This document shows positions 1-11,487 of a DNA stretch of 64,000 bases, piece by piece. Positions within the stretch are counted from its first letter, which is position 1. Every line of letters begins with the position of its first letter. Position numbers and translations under genes: made by a program. The notes beneath the pieces are model-generated. The model ran no database searches and was not told the origin of the DNA. It was given only the letters and a program-made list of their open reading frames with translations. Source of the stretch: Hirsutella rhossiliensis (taxonomy: Eukaryota; Ascomycota; Sordariomycetes; Hypocreales; Ophiocordycipitaceae). Location of the stretch: contig NW_025408668.1 in assembly GCF_020360975.1 (NCBI RefSeq), positions 1,922,001 through 1,986,000 of the forward strand. Direction: 5' to 3'.

Positions 1-330
1 CTCTTCCTTGGGTGCGTGTGCAAGCTGGAAGGGAGTGTGCGCAAGATGAGAGAAAAGGAGAGGGAATGCGAGGCTGCTGTCCGTCGGCTAACTGAGAGAC
101 CCCTGCGTCTAGGCACCTGTCCTGGCGGCGACCTCTCAGCCTGGGGCTTCGGCGACGACAGCCAAAAGGATATGGTCAAGTGCTGCCGCCCGCTCCACGT
201 CCAGGTCTTCCGCGTCGAGGACCCTGAGCTGCTCGCCAGTCTCGGCTGGAAGCCCGCCCAGTCCTCGAGCTACGCCGGCATGCACGGCATCGTCTCTCCC
301 ATCGGCGAGGTTGAAGCCCGCGGCAACTAG
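1..330 (+). CDS. C-terminal exon of an unidentified gene entering from the left edge (partial)
   Basis: I do not recognise this protein. From about position 113 to the TAG at 328-330 the plus strand reads as strongly coding sequence, with nearly every codon ending in C or G (about 72 residues). It contains a Trp-Gly-Phe-Gly-Asp-Asp stretch and a Cys-Cys-Arg-Pro turn. Upstream, positions 12-112 look like an intron: a GTGCGT donor at 12-17, a GCTAACTGAG branch-point region near 87-96 and a CTAG acceptor ending at 112. Positions 1-11 would be the end of the preceding exon, and the frames join. The opposite strand is also open here, but its codon usage looks like a mirror image. The gene is convergent with the proteasome gene to the right. 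Partial, function unknown. Confidence 0.5.
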   Translation, partial: LFLGCVCKLEGSVRKMREKERECEAAVRRLTERPLRLGTCPGGDLSAWGFGDDSQKDMVKCCRPLHVQVFRVEDPELLASLGWKPAQSSSYAGMHGIVSPIGEVEARGN

Positions 331-740
331 GCAGACGGGCCTGCATCCCCGCCTCTCGAGGGTGATTCGCGTGTCCGGGGATCGGGACATGGTGGATGGC
401 CGTGTCCGTGCATCTCCGGTGTTGGATTGACTGCATGTGGCGACATGTGTTGCGAGCCGTGATTCTGCTCCCTTGTCTGAGTCAAGTAAGGTAGGCTTCT
501 CAGTCAGACGCTCAAAATGGATTTAAATCGAAAAAGTTGCGCCGTACGCGCGTGAGCAAGGTCAGTGACACACATCTCAAGGCAGGCAGAATCACAGGCC
601 GCGTGGCAGGGCATCCCGCGTTGGAGTATTGGTACAGTAAATATCCGTACAGCCTCCGCTCCGCTCTCCGCCTGTGCTTCCATCGCAACCGATGTATATA
701 CCGCTCCGTGGCACCTGCCAAGCCCCATTGCCGATCCCAA
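331..740. other. Intergenic, shared 3' region of two convergent genes
   Basis: No supportable gene. This 410-bp stretch lies between the stop of the left-edge gene and the stop of RPT6, so it should hold both 3' ends. Open frames here are shadows and no repeat is visible. Confidence 0.5.
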
Positions 741-1966
741 CTACTTCCACAGCTTGCCGAGCGACACCTCCTTGTCGTCGTGCTTGTTGAGAATCTTGGC
801 CGTGGCCAGCTCAAAGTCCTCTTGCGTGACGTGCACTCTCCGCTCGCGCAGGGCATACATGCCTGACTCGGTGCAGACGCCCTTGAGCTCGGCGCCCGAG
901 CAGCCGTTCATCTTCTCGGCAATCTTTGTCAGGTTGATGCCGCGCGTCAGATTCATCTTGCGGCTGTGGATGCGCAGAATGTCGGCGCGGGCCTCGACGC
1001 TTGGCGGGGGGAACTCGATCTTGCGGTCGATGCGCCCCGGCCGCAGCAGGGCCGGGTCGAGAATGTCGAGGCGGTTGGTGGCCATGATGACCTTGATGTT
1101 CTTGGTGGGCTCGAAGCCGTCGAGCTGGTTGAGCAGCTCCAGCATGGTTCGCTGGACTTCCGAGTCGCCGCCCGATGAGCCCTCGACGCGCGACGAGCCA
1201 ATGCTGTCAATCTCGTCCATAAAGATGATGGACGGCGCGTGCTCGCGCGCCATGATGAAGAGCTCCCGGACCATCCGGCTGCCCTCGCCAATGTACTTTT
1301 GCACCAGCTCCGAGCCCGAGACTCTGATAAACTTGCAGGCCGTGTGGTGGGCGACGGCTCGCGCCAGCAGCGTCTTTCCCGTGCCGGGCGGGCCGTAGAG
1401 CAGCACGCCCTTGGGCTGGGCGATGCCGAGGGACTCGAACAGCTCGGGATGCTTGAGACCGAGCTCGATGACTTCCTTGATTTCCTTGATCTGCTGATCC
1501 AGGCCACCAATCATGTCGTATGTGCTGTCGGGGACCTTTTCGACCATCATGAGGGAGACGAGGGGGTCGACGGACGAAGGTAGCAGCTTCTCGAGCTTGT
1601 AGCTGTCGGAGAGGAGGGTGACTCGCTTGCCGGGGGTGAGCTTGGCGACGTCAACGCTGTCGGACACATCGACGACTGTTGGGGTGTGAGCATTAGAATC
1701 GAGGCGCCGCGTGCATGCAGGGCCAACGAACCGTATTTGCCTTCGGGGTGCACCTTGACGAGGATCTTCTTGGTGCTCATAACCTTGACGACCTCGCCGA
1801 CGTAGGAGCCCGGCTGCTGCAGCAGACCCAGCTCCTCTCGAAGTAACCGGACACGGGAGTTGTAGTCGTTGCGCTGGGCCTCGAGGCGGCGCAGAGCTGC
1901 TTGACCCTTGAGGATCTCGAGCTTCATGGCCTCGATTTTGTTGTGGTAGTACTCGTCCAGCGCCAT
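741..1966 (-). CDS. RPT6: 26S proteasome regulatory subunit RPT6 (AAA ATPase)
   Basis: One of the six AAA+ ATPases at the base of the 19S proteasome cap, which unfold ubiquitinated substrates and open the 20S gate. Two exons: 1966-1732 and 1675-741, with an intron at 1731-1676 (GTTCGT...CAACAG, branch TGCTCAC). They join in frame to give 389 aa, the usual RPT6 length. Visible features are an N-terminal coiled coil (about residues 5-50), an OB-like segment, Walker A GPPGTGKT at about 173-180, Walker B IIFMDEID near 227-234, the second-region-of-homology Arg residues ([13 protein letters not shown]), and a C-terminal tail ending SLGKLWK, as in RPT6/PSMC5. The start is the first in-frame ATG and matches the conserved MALDEYY-type N terminus. 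It lies head-to-head with VNX1 across 1.8 kb. Confidence 0.97.
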
Positions 1967-3762
1967 CGTGGGCGGTGGTCAGATGCGCTCGAGACTGGAT
2001 GGGAGGGGATAAGGAGACTGCTGCTGGACACGGGGAATGGCTGGTGCTGCTGCGAGAGGGACTGCGGCGTGGATTGTATGCTGGCGTTGGAGGTTGGAAG
2101 TCGACTGGCCTCAGGCTGGCAAGGCTGCCGGATGTTCTCGTAAGCTTGTTTGCAGATAGGTACTCGAGACGGCAGGGAACGTGGGAGAAGGGCCGCGCGC
2201 GGCAGTACTAGGTACAGTGTGTGGCTTTCGCTCCCTGGCTCTGTGGCACCTGCTCCAGAGGGTCGGCAAGCCGGCGCATGACGGAGCGGAACAACACTCT
2301 GCCGTAACAGACCAAGCCACACGGACGTCGGAGCTCCATCAGCCGCCTTGGTCCGGTCGGTGCGGAGGCCAAGGCCGCGCGCATGCCGGTGGGGGAGGCA
2401 CAACGGAGGCACAACTTATCCACATAGTGCCGAGTGCTACATGCATACATGCGTTATCACAGGCCACTGGTGAGTGTCGACCGTCATTGGTCCATTGTCT
2501 CTACTCGCGCATGGCCACCAACACCTGGTGCCAAGACCTCTCGTCCAAGGCTACGGCGACGGCTTATCGAGCGAGGCTTCCAATGGTGCTTGGCCGTGGC
2601 CATCCATCACTCGCATGCCCAGCCGTGCAGGGAAAAGTCCTCGCCTTGGGCTGCAAGTCCACCACCATGGCAGCAGGTATGGTAGGTTCTCGGGCTTCGT
2701 CGGAGAGGGGGGGCCAGATGCCAAGCCTCGTGATCCGTGCTGCCGTCCATCGAGGGCACCGCCGTTGATTGTTGTTGTGGTAGTGCCTTTGGATGATTGT
2801 CCGTCTAGTCCACGTGCGTCTGCGTCTTATATGCCGGTGGATCTCTTCAAGTTGAACAAGGGGGCATTTTTTGCTTTCTTTTTTTCCTCGATTCATGGCC
2901 GCTTGTTTACATGTCTGGGAGGGAGGCTAAGCATCTTTTGGACAGCTTTCATGGAGCACGGGGTCGATGCGGTGCATCACCAGATTCGACAAGGCGAGTC
3001 TGGTGCCCCCTCGGGATTTCGCCCTTGGCCAGCCCCCCGATTTACAGCACCTTGAGCGAGTAATCAAGAAATGATTTCCCCTTGGCCGCCCTTGAGTGAG
3101 AAGCAAGGTAGGTGGTATCCGTAGTGTTGGGTGGTACAGACGGAGGGAGCGTCATTCATGGATGCAAAAGGGAGCGAGTGGGAGCGGTTCGCGAGGCACG
3201 CGACAAGGCATAAAGACGGCAATCTTGGCCCGTTTATTTAGGTGCCGCTCTCGCGCGTCTTGCTGGTCCACCAGCTCCGGCTTGGCTCGGCCCCAACGGT
3301 CCAACCGCAGCAGAATATTGCTTGGCTGTGTTTCTTGACCACCCTTTACCCTTCCTTGGCTATAAACTCGGGCCTCCTGCCTGCTACACGTGCCCGGTGC
3401 GCTTGCCGCTCAAGCACAGCGCCACCAACTCGTTTTGGCCGCCGACTCGTGGCCCGACGCTGCCGCCTTTGCTGACCCGCACATGCCCTGTGCCTCCAGG
3501 CTCTACCTCGCTACCACCGAGGGGCGAATCCACTCCAGACTTCATCACTCCCCCACCCAACGTCAACGACGTGTCCCCGACGTCTGTCTCTCCCGCGCCG
3601 CTTGATACACACACCTTGGGTCGCGTCTAGACCGTGTATCCCACCTCGCCGTTGACGAGCAACTCCGCGCCAACGCAGCTGCCGACGGCCCGTCCTGGCC
3701 CGCAGCGCTTCCACATCTCTTGTCCTCGCCTTCACCTCCATATTCCACGGCCACCACCAAGC
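1967..3762. other. Divergent intergenic region between RPT6 and VNX1
   Basis: About 1.8 kb that should contain the promoters of both flanking genes. Open frames up to about 195 codons occur on both strands but lack homology, conserved starts or coding character. From about 3400 to 3760 the plus strand is C/T-rich, typical of a fungal 5' leader for VNX1. Confidence 0.5.
3361..3366 (+). promoter_or_regulatory. Possible TATA box for the VNX1-like gene
   Basis: TATAAA lies about 400 bp upstream of the VNX1 ATG and is followed by a pyrimidine-rich leader. Assigned by sequence and position only. Confidence 0.3.
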
Positions 3763-6700
3763 ATGGATCGAGAGGGCACGCCCGCACGGCGTCGCCCGCC
3801 ACCCCCTTCGCCCGGTGCCGCCTCGCCCACAGATGTCCGCAATCCCGCTGTGAGAGTCGAACTCGTCGACGACTTGTCGGCAAGCTTCCAGTCCAACGAG
3901 ACGGTGCGACACCGCCCAGACGGCCCTGGATATGGTGAGCATCGAGCTCGTCTCCTCCCAGTGCTCCCTCCTCCGTCATTGTTGCTGACGCGGCTCCTCC
4001 CAACCAGGATCCATGCAGTCTTCGGCCACCGCCACGGCCAGCAGCAGCAGAAGCCCCGTAGAGCCAACGCTCGACCGATCGCAGCAGAGGGCCTCTGTCC
4101 AGCAGTCCCGCCCCAGCCTTGCCGCCCCTGATCGCATCAAGTCCATGTCTCGTCTGCCCCGCAAGCCTCCCCTGTCGCGCCGCATATCGTCCAACACGCC
4201 TCACCGAGGAGACCTCTTCTCCGCAGACGACGACACCCACGAGGTCGAGGCCGATGCCGTCCACCGCCACCGTGACCTGCCCCCCGGTTACGCTTCGAAG
4301 CGCCGGCCACCACCACCACCACCACCACCACCACCGCCACCACAACCTCCGGGCTCGGCGCGATTGCCCTCGCTTCACACCGGTGACGACGGCCCCGAAC
4401 CCGAAGATCGTGGTGTCCCGCCGACGACGGCCGAGGAGGAAGAGGACGAGGACGACGGCTCGGAGCCAGAGCAAGAATCACCCCTCGACGAGCAGTCCGA
4501 CTGCAATTCCGATGGCGACATTAGCGACGCCGAGAGCTTTACCCTCAAGGACCGCCAGCAGGCAATCAACCAGACGCATCCCTTTGGTATCCGAGTCTGG
4601 AAGCCCGCCCTCTACAAAAAGGACCGCTCCATCCAGAAAACCGCCCAGGCCGATATCCACTCGACTCCCGGTGGCCGGGTGAGCCATTGGCTCCTCCTCT
4701 TCAACCTCCTCTGGACCCTGTGTTTCGGATGGTGGATGGCCACTCTCGCGGCCTTTGGCGCCGTCGTCTGTCTGCTCTTCGCTGCGACACGGAGCGGCGG
4801 CGAGTACGGGAGAGTGCTTTGGGGTCTGGCCGGCTACCTCTTTTACCCGTTTGGAAAGTTCGTTCGGCTCGAAAAAGATGAGGCATACCTGCACGAGGAT
4901 GCCGACGAGGGCCGGAGCATCTCCGAGTACGAGCAGTGGCAGAGCGGCGATCTCGAGTACGGCCGACTCTTCTTCGGGCCCGACCGCAACCGATCCATTG
5001 TTGGGCGTTCGAGGAGGAGCATCGACTCGGAGCCGAGCGAAACGGAAAGCCTGCTGGGGCGCGGACGACGCGGCGAGCACGGCGGCAGCTCCAACAACAA
5101 GACGCGGCGGCGAAGGCTCTTTGGCCGCGGCCAGTGGAACATTGGCCGCGTCATCTTCTTCCTCTTCTTCTACTGCCTCATTTCTCCGTGCCTCATCCTC
5201 GTCTCCGCCATCTGCTGGTTCCTCGTCTTCTGGATCCCCATGGGCAAGGTCTCCATCCTCCTCTTCGACCACCTCCGCCGACACCCGCTGGCCGTCTCCT
5301 TCGAATCGCACGTCAAGTACTCGCGCGACGAGGACGCGCCCGACTCGTCCATCTTGCTGTGCACCTACAGGGCCGTGGGCTCCAAGTACTGGAAGTACAC
5401 GGTCGACGGCACAAACATCTTCCTCATCAACCTCATGGCCGTCGTCATCTTTGTCATCTTTGACTGGATGGTGCTGGACCGCGTCTTGCACGTGCAGAAC
5501 CAGATCACGTCCCCGGCTTTTCTCTTTTGCGCGGCCTTGCTGTCGATTATCCCGCTGGCGTATTTCATCGGCCAGGCCGTGGCGTCCATCTCGGCGCAGT
5601 CGTCAATGGGCCTGGGCGCCGCCATCAACGCCCTCTTTGCAACCGTGGTCGAGGTCTTTCTCTACTGCGTTGCTCTCAGCCAGGGCAAGGGCCAGCTGGT
5701 CGAAGGAAGCATCGTCGGGAGCATCTTTGCCGGCATCCTGTTTCTGCCGGGCATCTCCATGTGCTTTGGCGCCATCAAGCGCAAGACGCAGCGCTTCAAC
5801 GCAAAGTCTGCCGGGGTCACGTCGACGATGCTGCTCTTTGCAGTCGTCGGCGCCTTTGGCCCGACGCTCTTTTACCAGATCTACGGCACCCACGAGCTCA
5901 ACTGCCTGGACTGCGAGGACTGGAACACTGGCCGCACCGACGGCCCGAAGCAGACGCGAGACTGCCATCGCTGCTACTTTTCGCAGTCGCCCGCACTGGA
6001 TGACCGGTTCTATCTCGAGGCCGTGCGGCCATACTGCTACCTCGCGGCGGCCATGCTGTTTTTCTCGTACCTGATTGGCCTGTGGTTCACTCTGCGAACG
6101 CACGCGGCCGTCATCTGGAACGCCGAGGTGGAGGAGAAGAAGCACGAGGACCATATCCAGGCGTCTGTGATTAAAAGCCTGCAGCCGTCGGGAGCTGAAG
6201 CTTCGGGAGCCGACATTCGCGACTCGCACCTGTACAAGCGCATCCTCGGACAGTCGCTGAAGCAGGTTGGCCTACAGCCGGGTCTCGGCGCCGAGGACTC
6301 GCACCGGCAGGCATCGACGGCGACCCAGGATGCGGCGCCAAACGGCACGACCAACACGGTGCACGTCGTCCCTCCCAAGGGTCACGAGGCTGCCCGCTCG
6401 ACTGTCCATGTTCCCGGCCTCAGCCAGGCCGAAAACACGGCCCTGGCTCGCGAAGTTGCCGAGATTGCCGCCACCGCCGCCACGATTGCGTCCCGCGACC
6501 GCTTCTCACGCAAGATGTCTGGCGTGCCCAGTGTATCGACTGTCACGTCCAAAACCCATCCGCCTCCTCGACCCGGTGCCGTCATTGACATGGGGGAGGG
6601 GCCGGCCACTGCTGGCGCGGAGACGGCGACGGTTCACGGCGGGGGCCACGACGGGCACGACGCGCCGAACTGGAGCCGCACCAAGAGCTCCGTCATCCTC

Positions 6701-7330
6701 CTCGGGGCGACGATATTGTACGCAATCATTGCCGAGATCCTCGTTAACACCGTGGACGTCGTTTTGGAAAGCTTCTCGATCGACCAAAAGTTTCTTGGCA
6801 TCACCTTGTTTGCCCTGGTTCCCAACACGACCGAGTTTCTGGTAAGTGGTGTCCGAGGAGGACGAAGGCTATGTGCCCCTGCTGACGTGGATCCATGACA
6901 GAACGCCATCTCGTTCGCCATGAACGGAAACATTGCCCTGTCCATGGAGATTGGCTCGGCCTACGCCCTGCAGGTGTGCCTGCTCCAGATCCCCTGCCTG
7001 GTGCTGTACTCGGCGTGGTTCCCCGCAACCTCGAAAGGGGCCGACGCCGGCTCGTACACGTTTGCGCTGCTGTTTCCGCAGTGGGACATGGTGACAGTCA
7101 TCCTGTGCGTGTTTCTGCTGAGCTACGTGTACGGCGAGGGGAAGAGCAACTACTTCAAGGGCAGCATCCTGCTCCTGACGTACATGGTTGTTGTGACCGG
7201 GTACTTTTTCAGCGGCTACACGTCGGACGTGATGGGGGCGGCGAGATTCGACGTGATGGGGGCAAACGGAAATTACGAGAGCTACAAGACGATTGGCCGA
7301 TCGAGGGGCGGGCCAGCTTTCGCGGCTTGA
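3763..7330 (+). CDS. VNX1: VNX1-like vacuolar monovalent cation/H+ antiporter (CaCA/CAX superfamily)
   Basis: A large vacuolar-type exchanger. Yeast Vnx1 exchanges Na+ or K+ for H+ at low affinity and belongs structurally to the Ca2+/H+ exchanger family. Three exons: 3763-3934, 4008-6841 and 6902-7330 (introns of 73 and 60 bp, frames join), giving 1144 aa. The N-terminal ~280 residues are cytosolic and low complexity, with a proline run near residues 159-171 encoded by a CCA repeat and an acidic stretch. Membrane segments begin at about residue 282. The first CaCA alpha repeat is visible near residue 592 (GLGAAINALFATVVE) and the second near 988-1040 (LVPNTTEFLNAISFAMNGN), where the second intron splits the motif. 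A basic/acidic loop separates the two halves. Substrate specificity cannot be read from sequence. Confidence 0.9.
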
Positions 7331-7870
7331 GGGAGGCGGGGGAGTCGGCTCTCCCCGAGTGTCTCGGACACCCACACGCTTTGGTCATTTGCACCCGAGT
7401 GCCATTGATACCCGCCATACACGAGGCTGGCCGGCGGCCGGCGTGGCCCACACACGGCTGTTGACCCAAGCAGGCGACTGTCTGCTGCTCGCGTCGAGGC
7501 TTGTGCTTTTCCTTTTTTTGACACGCATATTTACATATACAACCTTGTAGTGGCTCGGTTTGCGCGCTCTGGGCGCCAGGATATACCATTGGGGACAGTC
7601 GGAAGCATTGCTAGAGGGTGTGCCGTGGTCATCATGGCAGGGAGTCTGTAACAAGAGGCCCAATGGAATACTTGCCAAGGTTCATGAGACGCTGGTGGAG
7701 CGCCCTTTTGGCTGCTTGCCCGATTGGGCGGGGGACGAGGAGCTTATTGGCGGTCGGTTTGGGGGCGGTGCCACTGTTAACAAACTAATGGACTGACCGA
7801 GATCAAGAAGTGGGAAAAAGAAAGGCGTCTGTCGTCGATGCTGATTCGTCTCTGAGGGAAACGGCTTGAC
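7331..7870. other. 3' flank of VNX1 up to the hAT insertion
   Basis: No gene seen. It ends with the left copy of the hAT target duplication GGCTTGAC at 7863-7870. Confidence 0.5.
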
Positions 7871-10706
7871 CAGGGTGGTTTTCCATATATGGAAAGGTGT
7901 GCAATCCATACTGGAGTATCGCCCCACATTTATTGCAAGTATTGCAATACACCTTTCCATTCTTGGTCCGTGCGCATCCCGCAACAGCTCACCTATATGG
8001 TCTCGGCAAAACGTGCCAAACACGACATGAATCAATGAAAAATCAAGGAACAGTTAACGTGAACGTAATGACAGACGACCGGTTAAGGGGATGCCAAGCA
8101 GAAATTTGCTCCTTTTGCAGGAAACAGGCGTAGAAGTTGAGCCAGGATTTTACCCAAAATCTGGGGACCCGCCACCACCCTCGGCCCCTTGCAAGATATC
8201 GTTCTTGAGCCAATGCTTTAAGCATTCTCCCTTTTCGACTTGTTTCGCGTCCAATTGGGCTCTTTCCCATGAGATTGTGCGACGCGCCCTGAGAACACCC
8301 GCTCAGGTTCATCACTCATCGCCGGCATTGATAGGATGTCTATGGCCATTTGTGATAGCTTGTGCCATCGTTTTCTGTTGCTCTTGAAGCCACCATGACA
8401 AGGCCGTCGTCGGCGTAATGTCGTACGGATCACATGAAATGTAATCTTCGTACTCGTCCTGGCTTGACGGTCGAGTGCAATTCTGCAGGTTCCTTGAAAT
8501 GCGATCAAACGCGTCAAGGTCCTCGTCATCATCGTCATCTAGTAAATGTTGCGAGAGGGCGCCATCCACAGTGTCTCGGTATGTGAGCCAAAGGTCTTTG
8601 ACCTGTTTGAACGCAGGTTTTTGCCACTTCTTCTTCCAATTTGCCTGGATGTATGTTGTGCGATAGCTGGGATGAAGGATCAAGGCAGCTGCATAATAGG
8701 GCGATGTAACGGGCAAGCCGCTTTAACGGCGGCTGCGCCGCCTAGCTTCTAGAACCTTCCATTGGCTCGAAGCTATAAAATGCTATTGTGCTCTCATGTA
8801 GTAGATTCTCTTTCTTTCTTTCTTTCTTCTCTATCTTGATAGTAAACAGCATAGGGACTAGTTAGTTGTATCAACTCACTAGAGGCCTTTCACAGGCGAT
8901 GCTTCTGTCTTGCTATAATATTTGTCAAAGACTTCCCACCCTCGTTTGATCCTAAAGGACAGCTCGGTGTCTGATTTGTACGAGACCTATTGCACCATCT
9001 CAGCGCTTGCACAAGGAGATCAGAGGAATGGAAGGCATGGTACCAGGGCTTCATCAAAGCATCGGATCAAGACGTCCATCGTGAAGAGCACTTTGTCCAG
9101 GGTCGCATGATCCCTTGTGTTGCTAATGTCGCTCGGGCGAACGGTTGAAGGATCTTCTCAATTATTCGGAGCCGGGCCCAATCTTCCGGCAATAGAAAAT
9201 CTGCAGAAAGATCTTCGAAATGATTCTTGGTGTAGGTGTCCAGAGCGCTGGCAGTTTCCTGCTGAGTGGCAACATGCAGCATTTGATACCAGCTATTCCA
9301 CCTCGTACGATTGTCAAGTGGAATGCCCTCTCAGCGAGTTCCATAAACTCTCCACTGCGTCCTGATGAACTCCGGATGTTGACAACCAGGTTGTGGAGCT
9401 TACCAAGTGGTCCAAGGCGGCGAAATTCGGTGCGCTGCCTTTGAACTTTTGCCAGGTCATCTGCGTCTTCGCATATTTCGCCCTCTTTCAAGTCAATAGA
9501 ATTCTGGAACAGGAAAGCTTGAACTGCCAAGTTGATAACGTGGCCTAGGCATCGGAGGCGGTGAACTTCAGGATCCCATTTGACGCCCTCTTCCTTGAGA
9601 TACGTGCTCACTGCCCGGCAGAGGTGTCATTCGTGCTCGAATTATCCCCAACGATGCTTCCAAGGCGTCGCAGAATACCAAAGTCCCGCAAGATGGGAAG
9701 AAGTGTAACGAATTGCTCCTCCCGGAATGGTTCGCCACAGGCCGAAGTGCAAGGAGAGCTTTCCGTCGTGCTTCTTGTGCGTGGTCAACAAAGTGGGAGC
9801 AAACTCCGAGAAGAAGGAGCCGATTGGGGACGTCCAAATGTCAAGCGAGAGGTGAACCTTGATTTTGCTGACTGGAGCTTCATTCGCACGATATCCTTGG
9901 CCGACTGGAAATGATTGTCGATAATTCGTGGAATAGTCGAGTGGGCGGAAGGAGATAGTCCTTCGCGACCGGGTTCAAGGTCGAAATGAAGAGGTGAAAT
10001 TCGCGGGATTCGACAATTCGATAAGGAAGGTTTCGTGCGACGATCAGCAAAGCTAAGGCTTTGTTTATCTTGTCTTGGTCCAGGTAGCGTTTGAAGACCT
10101 CCGACTCAATCTCCGTTGTGCGGCCCAAGTCCCGTGCTTGCTGGTAGAGTTGCTCAAACCCTCAAAGATGGACGATTGAAGAGGAGTCAAATCTTCCACG
10201 ACTCGAATATCGTGCTTTCCTCCAGATGTTTTCGAAAGTTAGTGGTAACTGAAGTTCTGTACGGGTTTGTCTGGGGACAATGACTGCAATAGAGAAGGCG
10301 ATTTCGGCCCTTAAACTCTTCCTCCCCCTCTGCTGCAACGCGAGCATGCTTCCACGTTGCGATAGCCGCTTTGCCTCTTGTATTGCGAGATCTTGATGTC
10401 GTAGAGTCCGACAAAATAGATTCAGCATCGAAGAAGGATAACGTACTTGCAGTATCCATAGTTCGACAACTGACTCGTCCGACGCGTTGGTGCAAAATGG
10501 TGGGAAAGCGATTTGTGTTTGTGTGGGAATTAGCGGTGTTCAAGGCCCTCAGACCCTGGACGATGGCGCTGTAGGGGTCCCGGTCAGTGGCGCAATTTGG
10601 CCAATTATCGACTGAGTATTGAAATACTATGGATCCATATCCATACCCTGTCCATGCCATAGTATGGAAAGGGTATTTCCATACTTGGGTATGGAAAACC
10701 ACCCTG
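7871..10706 (-). mobile_element. hAT-family DNA transposon (element 1), complete ends, decayed transposase
   Basis: A 2836-bp element bounded by perfect 17-bp terminal inverted repeats CAGGGTGGTTTTCCATA (7871-7887, and its complement at 10690-10706). It is flanked by an identical 8-bp target duplication GGCTTGAC (7863-7870 and 10707-10714), the length hAT transposases produce. Subterminal regions carry further inverted TATGGAAA-type motifs. Transposase remnants lie on the minus strand. It sits between VNX1 and the 2EXR gene, whose start codon is about 780 bp further on. Confidence 0.93.
8150..10459 (-). pseudogene. hAT transposase pseudogene (element 1)
   Basis: Reading leftward on the minus strand, homologous blocks occur in different frames. 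An N-terminal start at about 10459 is followed by a BED-type zinc-finger region (YCSHCPQ...TNFRKHLEE) down to about 10187. Middle segments lie at about 10128-9880, 9837-9568, 9611-9162 (with the hAT-typical CLGHVINLAVQAFL) and 9282-9067. An acidic segment at 8716-8312 follows, then the C-terminal hAT dimerisation region (MAIDILSMPAMSDEPERVFSG) near 8350-8285. Just after that a frameshift puts the conserved Arg-Arg and Trp-Glu-Arg-Ala residues, and the tail to a stop at 8150-8152, into another frame. Some breaks could be introns, but the frame changes inside conserved motifs indicate a dead copy. The family is certain and exact joins are not. Confidence 0.85.
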
Positions 10707-10714
10707 GGCTTGAC

Positions 10715-11487
10715 TGTTGGAATAAGCCGGTTTGGTCTTTTGGAGACTGTCAGATGGGGGCTTCTGCCGGCTGGCTTGGTCGGCGAGAGTGGATGGACTG
10801 GAAGCATATCTTGATAGTGAGAGAGAAACATGGGCTCTGGAGAAAAGCGATGGGCATGTTTTATTTGTTCTCTTCATATTTCTCTTGCTACTGCCGCTGC
10901 TGCTCAGATGCTTGCCGTCAGGCTGATTAAAGGCCGCCCTGTATTGGTATTTCCTTGGGCGCCGCCGACGAAAATGATAGGAGGACGAGCGCTGAAAGTA
11001 CAGGCGACTGTTCGCCGAGTTAAAACTTGGCCCCGCGGCAACAGCACCTGATGCTTAGTGCCCGCCTTCTTCCTCTCGTCACCCTCAATTTCTTCTTTCC
11101 CCTTTCACCCAACCTTTTCTATTCTCGCCCTCTCTTTTTTCCCCCTACCTCATTCTTCCCCATTTATTTTTCATCATCATCATCAGAAAATCTTTGACTT
11201 CTTCCGAGCCTCGACTCCCGCCGCGATTCGTAGACGCTCGTTCACCTCCTCGGTCGTCGACTATCCATCATCCATCAACAAAAGTCTCGCATGGTATTTT
11301 TGCACCGTGGACATTCTTCCGGTGCCTGAAGCTGGAAGCCAAACCGCCAAGCATCCGTCTCGCCCTGACTGCGAGCTCAACAAGTCCCTAGACGCCTCCG
11401 CCTCCTCGTCTCTTTCTTCCGCCCTCGTCGCTCGTCGTCATCGCTTGGAGCCCGAAAACTTGTCGATGCATCTTACGCGCAACCACC
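10715..11487. other. Intergenic, 5' flank of the 2EXR gene
   Basis: Starts after the right hAT target duplication (10707-10714). No gene seen. From about 11060 to 11180 the plus strand is strongly T/C-rich, like a fungal promoter/leader. Open frames here precede the chosen ATG and are not supported. Confidence 0.5.

Noticed and set aside
3563..4474. 303-codon minus-strand open frame over the VNX1 5' end
   Set aside because: It mirrors the VNX1 first exons and the CCA repeat (Trp run). VNX1 is supported on the other strand.
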